Positions 14,571-19,785 of a stretch of 19,785 nt of DNA are shown piece by piece. The notes under the pieces are model-generated. The model did no database searches. It saw only the letters and a list, made by a program, of their open reading frames with translations, and was not told the DNA's origin. The position numbers and the translations under genes were made by a program. Origin of the DNA: Candidatus Thorarchaeota archaeon (lineage in GTDB: Archaea; Asgardarchaeota; Thorarchaeia; Thorarchaeales; Thorarchaeaceae); the NCBI GenBank assembly GCA_029855935.1, contig JAGSHN010000015.1, positions 1-19,785 of the forward strand, written 5' to 3'. The first letter of the stretch is position 1. Every line of letters begins with the position of its first letter.

Positions 14571-15101
14571 ATGACGAGACGCGAGTGGCACCTAGGAAGA
14601 TGCACTGTGGAGCTGCTCACTGGAGATGAGGAGCAGCAGCAAGTGGATCTCCGTGTGTACTCCGAGGTGCCACTGCCTCTGGGCCTCTCGTGGTCGGGGC
14701 CGTTTCCGACGATGACCCCAGCGAAACCACTGACTCTCACGGACAGGGGCACGGTTGTGGTCAGAGACGCCGCGGAGAGCGCACCGGACGAGATGAAATG
14801 GCCCGACCTGCACCTTGGAGCAGTGGATGTCAAGCGAGAGATCTATAGGACCACCGCTGATGCTCTGCACAGAGCTGAGGAGAGACGGCTCAAGAGGGTG
14901 GGCTTCCACACCGCAGGACTTGAGGCCTATCTGTTGCCAGACTGGATGATCGCCGAGGGTATCGTGAGAGCCGTCTACGAATATGGACTGCGGACAGGAC
15001 CGGAGATCACGGTCGTCATAGTCGTGAGCCGCGGGACTCAGTTCGATGCGTTCGTGTTCACGCTCAACAACGCGCCCCTCACACTGGCAGACGACTGGTG
15101 A
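14571..15101 (+). CDS. Macrodomain-like partner lacking ligand loops, unrecognised function
   Basis: This 176-aa soluble protein follows the macrodomain gene after 3 nt, with AGGGAG 7 nt before the ATG, so the two form one operon. I do not recognise it by family signature. Parts line up with its neighbour: VELLTGD (13-19) resembles EVVTGD, and a C-terminal helix-strand-helix-strand (LHRAEERRLKRVGFHTAGLE, GIVRAVYEYGLRTGPEITVV, then FDAFVFTL) parallels the AFPAIGAGVGG-to-end part of a macrodomain. NAAN and both glycine-rich phosphate loops are absent; the matching middle region is a shortened, Pro-rich stretch (VPLPLGLSWSGPFP). It may be a degenerate macrodomain acting as a scaffold or regulator. 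The similarity is by eye only and could be coincidental for an alpha/beta fold. Confidence 0.75.
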   Translation: MTRREWHLGRCTVELLTGDEEQQQVDLRVYSEVPLPLGLSWSGPFPTMTPAKPLTLTDRGTVVVRDAAESAPDEMKWPDLHLGAVDVKREIYRTTADALHRAEERRLKRVGFHTAGLEAYLLPDWMIAEGIVRAVYEYGLRTGPEITVVIVVSRGTQFDAFVFTLNNAPLTLADDW

Positions 15102-15117
15102 ACATTCCGACAACGTC

Positions 15118-16479
15118 TCAGCGCTTCAGCCTTCTGCGTGCAGCATCGGCCGACGTGACAAGCGGATCCCACGTGTCGCAGACAGCAGGGGCATAGCAGT
15201 TCTCGAAGTCAAAGAAGGCTGCTGCGTCAACGCCGGTCTGTATGCCAAGCGTCACCACATTGATCCTCATCGCTGCATCTTCAGGTCCAACTATCTGTCC
15301 GCCCACGAGTCGGCCGTTTGCCTTGTCGTAGTAGGTCTTGACCTTGATCTCTTTCCCGCCACGGTAGTAGGGAGGCCGGGTGAGTCCCCTCACAGAGCCC
15401 TTCACAACGGGCACCTCGAAACGCCTCGCCAGTTCATCGGTCAGACCAGTGCTTGCAATCTCAAGGCCGAACAGCCTCGTCACCTTGGCACCCACGATAC
15501 CGGGAAATCGAACATCCCCGCCTGCTGCGTTGATCCCAGCAACGCGACCCTGTCGGACAGCCACAGTTCCCAGACCGCCCAGCATTGGCCGGCGCGTCAC
15601 AAACTCGACGTGCTCCGCGCAGTCACCACACGCATAGACACCCTCCAGATTCGTCTGCATCCGGTCATCGACTCTTATGCCGCGTGTCGAACCAATCTCG
15701 ACCCCGATGCTCTCCGCAAGGCCAGTGACAGGTCGCACTCCCGTGGCAACAATCACAGCATCAGCCGGTATCTCGTCAACCTCACCAGTCTCGCGATTCC
15801 TCACCAAGACGGCCGTGGGAGTAGCATCGCCGAGCACCTCCTGCGCGGCGGTATTGGTAAAGAGTCTCACGCCCTCCCTCTGACACTGTTCCTCAACAAG
15901 CGCCGCAAGGTCGGGGTCGACCATGGCAAGCAGTATGTGCGGGAGGAACTCCACGACCGTGACATCTAGATCACGCTTGTGAAACGCCTCTGCAGCCTCC
16001 ATACCAATCAGGCCACCGCCGATGATGACAATTCTCTCTGCGCGCTCAGCCTCAACAGCCAATGCCCTGGCGTCCTCGATTGTCCTCAGACCGTAGACGC
16101 GTCCCTTGTCAAGTCCCTTGATTGGCGGGTCGGCGTTCCTTGCACCCGTCGCAAAGATCAGCGCATCATACTGATACTCGCCCCCGCCATCTGATCCCTC
16201 GAACTCAAGCATCCGAGATGAGTGGTCAATCCTCGTCACGCGTGTGCCGAGATGAGCCTGTATCTTCAAGGACGCCCAGTTCTCAGGCGGAGTGAGTATC
16301 AGGTCGTCCAACGTTTCGACCTCACCTGAGATCGTGTACGGGAGCCCACATCTTGAGTACTGTGAGTAGGGCTCCTCATTGAATATGGAGATCTCGACCT
16401 TTCTGTCGAACTTCCGTGCCTGCAGTGCGGCCGTTGCGCCTGCGGCCCCACAGCCTATAATGGCGATGCGCTCTGCCAT
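15118..16479 (-). CDS. CoA-disulfide reductase / NADH oxidase family flavoprotein
   Basis: This is a 453-aa FAD- and NAD(P)H-dependent oxidoreductase of the pyridine nucleotide-disulfide family. It has an FAD-binding GCGAAG (9-14), a single redox Cys44 in YSRCGLPYTISG, an NAD-binding GGGLIG (154-159), ATGVRP, and the second FAD motif YACGDCAEH (282-290). The C-terminal dimerisation domain ends NCYAPAVCDTWDPL. A lone cysteine in CGLPY marks the CoA-disulfide reductase, NADH oxidase and NAD(P)H sulfur reductase subgroup. These reduce CoA disulfide, O2 or polysulfide, and sequence alone does not say which. ATG 16479 is preceded by GAAGG and CAGGAG. It converges with the macrodomain operon, with only 16 nt between stops. 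It diverges from tldD across a 172-bp gap. Confidence 0.93.
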   Translation of the reverse strand: MAERIAIIGCGAAGATAALQARKFDRKVEISIFNEEPYSQYSRCGLPYTISGEVETLDDLILTPPENWASLKIQAHLGTRVTRIDHSSRMLEFEGSDGGGEYQYDALIFATGARNADPPIKGLDKGRVYGLRTIEDARALAVEAERAERIVIIGGGLIGMEAAEAFHKRDLDVTVVEFLPHILLAMVDPDLAALVEEQCQREGVRLFTNTAAQEVLGDATPTAVLVRNRETGEVDEIPADAVIVATGVRPVTGLAESIGVEIGSTRGIRVDDRMQTNLEGVYACGDCAEHVEFVTRRPMLGGLGTVAVRQGRVAGINAAGGDVRFPGIVGAKVTRLFGLEIASTGLTDELARRFEVPVVKGSVRGLTRPPYYRGGKEIKVKTYYDKANGRLVGGQIVGPEDAAMRINVVTLGIQTGVDAAAFFDFENCYAPAVCDTWDPLVTSADAARRRLKR

Positions 16480-16607
16480 CTGCCTTCAACGCTCCTGCTT
16501 CTGCCGTAGTCCTGCCCGACAGTCGCAACCTTGAGCCGACGTGGGGGGAACTTCAATCTTTGGATTGGAGAACGCGCTGTCGGGGAAGCCATAGCCCGGT
16601 TCGGATA

Positions 16608-16615
16608 CTTTATCT
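16608..16615 (+). promoter_or_regulatory. TATA-like box of the tldD-tldE operon
   Basis: CTTTATCT lies about 40 bp before the tldD ATG, placing the start site near 16637 and giving a short leader. The divergent gene's promoter on the minus strand was not evident in the 172-bp gap. Confidence 0.4.
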
Positions 16616-16651
16616 TGAGGGTCAGGTAGGGCCATTGGATGTGAAGACACG

Positions 16652-18079
16652 ATGGATGCAGAATCAGTGGTGCATCACTGCATAGAATTCGGACGCTCAA
16701 TAGGGGCGACCTATGTGGAGGCCCGCCTCGAACGGAGAGTCGCTCGTGGACTCGCGTTCAGGAACGGAGAGCTCATCTCCGGTGGGCGCAGTCCGACAGA
16801 GGGTATCGGTGTGAGGCTACTTGTCGATGGCAACGCTGGCTTTGCCTCCTTCGATCGGATGAGTCGTGAGCTTGCCGAGGAGGCGGTCAGGGCGGCCTTC
16901 AAGATGGCCAAGAACGCACATCGTAGAGATCCCATCGACCTTGGAGAGCCTGTGTCCAACCGTGCAAGCTGGTCAATGGATGTCAAGACCAGCCTCAGCA
17001 AGATAGACCTTGATACAATGATTGACACAGCCAAGGAGCTGAATGCGCAGCTGAACGGTCTTGCTCAGTACACTGTCATGATCAATCCGACCATCACCGA
17101 CAAATACCTAGTGACGAGCGAGGGCACGGAGGTCCGCGGGCATCTTGAACATCTCTTTATTCACCTTCTTCTCACCGCAAAGGGGGAGCACGGCTCGGAA
17201 CAGAGTTTCATAGACAGAACGCTGGCGGGAGGATGGGAACGCATCAGAGAGGAGAGGCTGATGGAGAGGACGAAGGATGATGCGATTCGTCTGCAACGGG
17301 CAGCTGATGATGCGACCGCTGTCAAAGATCTATTGGACCGGCCAGTGGATGTCATTGTCGGCCCGCAGATTGCAGGGATCATCGCTCACGAGAATGTTGG
17401 TCATCCCAGCGAGGGCGACAGGATAATGGGGCGTGAGGGAGCACAGGCGGGAGAGAGTTTCTGGCGCGACATCAGGATCGGCGAGACACGGATTGGCAGC
17501 GAGGCCGTCACAGTCCTGGAGGACCCGACGGTACCGAACACCAGTGGGTTCTATCTGTACGACGACGAGGGCGTGAGGGCGAGGAGACGCGTGCTCATCA
17601 AGAACGGTGTGGCCAACGAGCCACTGCTCAACCGCGAGTTCGGAACACGATTTGGGATGGGGTCGAACGGCGCAGCACGCGCTTCAGGCTATGACAGGGA
17701 GCCGATAGTGAGGATGGCAAACACCTTCTTTGAGCCCGGGGACTATTCCTTCGAGGAGCTTGTCGAGGACATCAAGCTGGGCGTGTATATGCGGACCTTC
17801 CAAGAGTGGAACATCGATGACCGGAGATATCAGTCCAAGTACACTGGTTCTGAGGCCTACCTTGTGAAGGATGGCGAACTGACCGAGACGTTGGTTCGGC
17901 AACCAGTTCTTGAGACCACCAGTGTTGGACTGCTCAGTGCTGCGGACGCTGTCTCAAGGGAGTTCAAACTCGATTTTGCAGGAACCTGCGGAAAGGGTGA
18001 CCCGATGCAGGGTGTGCCTGTGTTTGCAGGAGGAGGTCACATACGATTCAGAGGCATCAGACTCGGAGGTGTGGGATAG
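16652..18079 (+). CDS. tldD: TldD-family metalloprotease subunit
   Basis: TldD is the zinc-bearing half of the TldD/TldE heterodimeric protease, which cleaves unfolded or leader-bearing peptides such as RiPP precursors and antitoxins. The catalytic HExxxH-type motif is intact: His246-Glu247-N-V-G-His251 in IIAHENVGHPSEGDRIMG. Downstream is the conserved C-terminal GTCGKGDPMQ containing Cys446, a candidate metal ligand of this family. The 475-aa length is normal. The N-terminal domain begins with the typical VEARLERRVARGLAFRNGEL strand pair. Start ATG 16652 sits about 40 bp after a TATA-like box; an ATG at 16639 is out of frame. The tldE gene begins 1 nt after its stop, indicating one operon and one complex. 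No precursor peptide gene is seen beside it. Confidence 0.95.
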   Translation: MDAESVVHHCIEFGRSIGATYVEARLERRVARGLAFRNGELISGGRSPTEGIGVRLLVDGNAGFASFDRMSRELAEEAVRAAFKMAKNAHRRDPIDLGEPVSNRASWSMDVKTSLSKIDLDTMIDTAKELNAQLNGLAQYTVMINPTITDKYLVTSEGTEVRGHLEHLFIHLLLTAKGEHGSEQSFIDRTLAGGWERIREERLMERTKDDAIRLQRAADDATAVKDLLDRPVDVIVGPQIAGIIAHENVGHPSEGDRIMGREGAQAGESFWRDIRIGETRIGSEAVTVLEDPTVPNTSGFYLYDDEGVRARRRVLIKNGVANEPLLNREFGTRFGMGSNGAARASGYDREPIVRMANTFFEPGDYSFEELVEDIKLGVYMRTFQEWNIDDRRYQSKYTGSEAYLVKDGELTETLVRQPVLETTSVGLLSAADAVSREFKLDFAGTCGKGDPMQGVPVFAGGGHIRFRGIRLGGVG

Positions 18080-18080
18080 A

Positions 18081-19460
18081 ATGGATAATCACGACGACAT
18101 CAGATCCCTTGTCGGATTTGCCGTGGACTATGCGCGCGACAAGGTGGACGGCATTATTGTTCGGGGTGCTGTCAGAAGAAACTCTCAGATCAGATTCTCA
18201 AGCAACTCCATTGATGTTGCCAAGCGCTGGGAGGAGCTCAACATCGAGATGTTCATCATCACTGATGGGGCAAAGACTGCACACGTCGAACTGTCAGCAA
18301 CAACCACAGACCAAGTCAAGGAGATGGTTGATGACACCATCGAGTTCCTCCGGCGGATGCCTGAGTCGATGTTCTTCGCAGGAGTCGAGGAGAGGATCCT
18401 TGATCACAAGACTCCCAAAGACGTTCGCGATCCAAAGATCGAGGACTTTGCAGAGATTGCCCCTGAGATCGTGAATGCTGCGGTTGATGCCGCTCTTGAA
18501 GAGGGCGCCAAGCGTGTTGCGGGTGCGCTGAAGTTCGGCAGTGAGTGGTACTATCAGCTGTCATCGTATGGTCCTGAGGGCGAGACTGAGTCGACGGCCT
18601 ACGACTTCAACGTAAGAGCATTTCAGGAGGAGCTCGACTACTCGGGCCAGGGGCTCAGTGCTGGGACCGTGCCATCGAGAGCCGAGAGCGAGATGGTCAA
18701 GGCTGGTGCCAAGGCCGGTCGACTCTCCAAGCAGGCGATAGGTGCTGTGCAGGGAGAGCCAGGAGTCTATGACCTTGTCCTCAGCCCGACAGTCGCAGCG
18801 AACGTGCTCGGATTTGTCCCTCAGAGTGCGAACCCCTTCTTGGTCCTCATCGGTATGTCCCCGCTTGCTGACCGTATGGGACAGCAGATAGGACCCGAAG
18901 GCGTGACAGTCTGGGACGACCCGTTGTTTCCGGGTGGGCTGGCCAGCCGGGGCTTCGACTTTGAGGGGACTCCATCGAAACGGACAACCATCGTGGAGAA
19001 CGGCGTACTCAGGTCGTTCATCCACAATACGTCGACGGCAAGGATGTACGAAACAGAGTCCACGGGAAGCTCTAACCTGCTCTCGATCGGACAAGGGCTC
19101 AAGCTCCTTCTTCCAACACCGTCGAACATAGTCTTTAGCAATGGCGACCACACACTTGACGAACTTCTGGAGAGCGACCGCCGGACAATCTATGTCACAT
19201 CCAATTGGTACACCAGATACCAGAACTATCAGACTGGTGATTTCTCCACGATCCCGCGCGATGTGACTTTGCTCATCGAGCGTGGAGAAATGAGGCCCAT
19301 CAAGAACATCAGGATAAGCGACAATGTGATGCGAATGTTCGCAAACATCGATGCCGTGGGCAACGATCGTGTTCAGGTGTACTGGTGGGAAGTGGAAACA
19401 CCCACCTTTGTCCCCTCGATGAGAGTCAGGGACTGTAGAATCACGGCTGCCACCCAGTGA
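18081..19460 (+). CDS. tldE: TldE/PmbA-family protease partner subunit
   Basis: This is the non-catalytic partner of TldD (459 aa from ATG 18081). The family architecture is present: an N-terminal beta-rich half (VRGAVRRNSQIRFSSNSIDV) and a C-terminal half with PGVYDLVLSPTVAANVLGFV, GPEGVTVWDDPLFPGGLASR GFDFEGTPSKRTTIVENGVL, HNTSTARMYETESTGS and a final SNWYTRYQNYQTGDFSTIPR. As expected for TldE there is no HExxxH motif; the protein shapes the substrate chamber. The reading frame is open upstream to 17910, but ATG 18081, one base after the tldD stop, is the evident start. Length is within the usual range of about 440-460 aa. Hairpins at 19490-19545 separate it from a convergent gene. Confidence 0.93.
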   Translation: MDNHDDIRSLVGFAVDYARDKVDGIIVRGAVRRNSQIRFSSNSIDVAKRWEELNIEMFIITDGAKTAHVELSATTTDQVKEMVDDTIEFLRRMPESMFFAGVEERILDHKTPKDVRDPKIEDFAEIAPEIVNAAVDAALEEGAKRVAGALKFGSEWYYQLSSYGPEGETESTAYDFNVRAFQEELDYSGQGLSAGTVPSRAESEMVKAGAKAGRLSKQAIGAVQGEPGVYDLVLSPTVAANVLGFVPQSANPFLVLIGMSPLADRMGQQIGPEGVTVWDDPLFPGGLASRGFDFEGTPSKRTTIVENGVLRSFIHNTSTARMYETESTGSSNLLSIGQGLKLLLPTPSNIVFSNGDHTLDELLESDRRTIYVTSNWYTRYQNYQTGDFSTIPRDVTLLIERGEMRPIKNIRISDNVMRMFANIDAVGNDRVQVYWWEVETPTFVPSMRVRDCRITAATQ

Positions 19461-19489
19461 CATTCAGAACGGGTCGACCCAAGTGGAGC

Positions 19490-19545
19490 GTCAGGGGGCA
19501 CTCAAGCCCCCCGACACCTCAATATCATGTCAGTCTTGTGAGGTG
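19490..19545. terminator. Overlapping hairpins between convergent genes
   Basis: GTCAGGGGGC (19490-19499) pairs with GCCCCCCGAC (19506-19515) at 9 of 10 positions with a 6-nt loop. CACCTCA (19515-19521) pairs perfectly with TGAGGTG (19539-19545). They lie between tldE, ending at 19460, and the minus-strand gene ending at 19566, so they may terminate or insulate both transcripts. There is no T-tract on the plus strand. Confidence 0.4.
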
Positions 19546-19565
19546 ATAAGTGAAAGTGGGAGAGT

Positions 19566-19785
19566 CTACTCATCGTCAGATGGGGTCTTCTCCTCGGGGG
19601 GCTGACTCTCCCCAGCGTCGGACGTATCGGTCGCTTCCTCCTCGGGCTCGGTCGCTTCAGACTCGGTCGACTCGGTCTCGGTGACACGTTCATCAACCTG
19701 TCCCGGTGACTCGGCCTCGCCCTCCTCTTCTGCGCTGGGGGCCTCACCAGTGGGTCCGCCCTCTGACACCCGCCCTCCCTCTGAC
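19566..19785 (-). CDS. Acidic low-complexity C-terminus of a gene running off the right edge
   Basis: The minus frame is open from the window edge to TAG at 19568-19566. The visible 72 residues are almost entirely Glu, Asp, Ser, Thr, Pro and Gly (SEGRVSEGGPTGEAPSAEEE, TETESTESEATEPEEEATDT) and end PPEEKTPSDDE. A GTG at 19769 could be read as a start, but the same frame and composition continue to the edge (with SEG repeated), so this is more likely the tail of a longer protein. Similar acidic tails end some archaeal membrane or ribosome-associated proteins, and the end of surface protein C has comparable composition. Identity cannot be assigned. Confidence 0.55.
   Translation of the reverse strand, partial: SEGGRVSEGGPTGEAPSAEEEGEAESPGQVDERVTETESTESEATEPEEEATDTSDAGESQPPEEKTPSDDE

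Noticed and set aside
15046-15969. Plus-strand open frame of 307 codons
   Set aside because: It is antisense to the well-supported CoA-disulfide-reductase-type gene; its His/Arg/Ser-rich product shows no domain and is a shadow.
16554-16567. CAATC-TTTG-GATTG inverted repeat between the flavoprotein and tldD genes
   Set aside because: Arms of only 5 bp, not placed at a predicted start site; could be chance.
18561-19463. Minus-strand open frame of 300 codons
   Set aside because: It is antisense to tldE, whose family motifs are clear throughout.
1-19785. CRISPR array, tRNA, rRNA, insertion sequence or RiPP precursor next to tldD/tldE
   Set aside because: Looked for on both strands by eye; no regularly spaced repeats, cloverleaf-type sequence, transposase motifs or small Cys-rich precursor gene were found.

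Overview
The window is archaeal. It encodes a TFIIB-type general transcription factor (TFB), has TATA boxes preceded by purine-rich BRE-like sequence instead of bacterial -35/-10 promoters, and carries C-terminally anchored surface proteins, one ending in an Ig-like domain plus Thr/Ser-rich linker. The Ig-like domain, the surface-protein style and the moderate-to-high GC with GTG/TTG starts remind me of Asgard archaea, Thorarchaeota in particular. That lineage guess comes from memory of the families and not from a search.

Layout. Positions 1-1704: two minus-strand membrane-protein genes (the second runs off the left edge) and the 3' part of a plus-strand Ig-like surface protein. They meet head to head near 1227, where neither coding reading has a convincing start. 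Positions 1890-5713: a compact iron-uptake operon of six genes: feoA, a FeoB split into GTPase and permease genes, an unrecognised four-helix membrane protein, a FeoC-like Cys4 winged-helix protein, and an iron-type DtxR/IdeR-family repressor. Every start overlaps the preceding stop. Upstream of feoA lie a TATA box and two palindromes about two helical turns apart, probable operators for the repressor at the operon's end.

Positions 5714-6269 are gene-free but contain a perfect 24-bp direct repeat and a strong BRE/TATA promoter with a second, inverted TATA box; tfb (6270-7223) follows. Positions 7489-13844, all minus strand, hold three beta-propeller-type surface proteins, two of which share the same N-terminal beta domain, with a Nudix hydrolase gene among them.

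Positions 14037-15101 hold a macrodomain gene followed 3 nt later by a second protein that looks like a macrodomain relative lacking the ADP-ribose-binding loops. Convergent to it is a CoA-disulfide-reductase/NADH-oxidase-type flavoprotein (15118-16479). Divergent from that is a tldD-tldE pair (16652-19460), and at the right edge is the acidic, low-complexity C-terminus of a minus-strand gene.

Three points deserve most attention: the self-contained feo operon with its own sensor/repressor and an undescribed membrane component; the macrodomain/degenerate-macrodomain pair with a Nudix hydrolase about 2.3 kb away; and the head-to-head truncated junction near 1227. No rRNA, tRNA, CRISPR array or insertion sequence was recognised.
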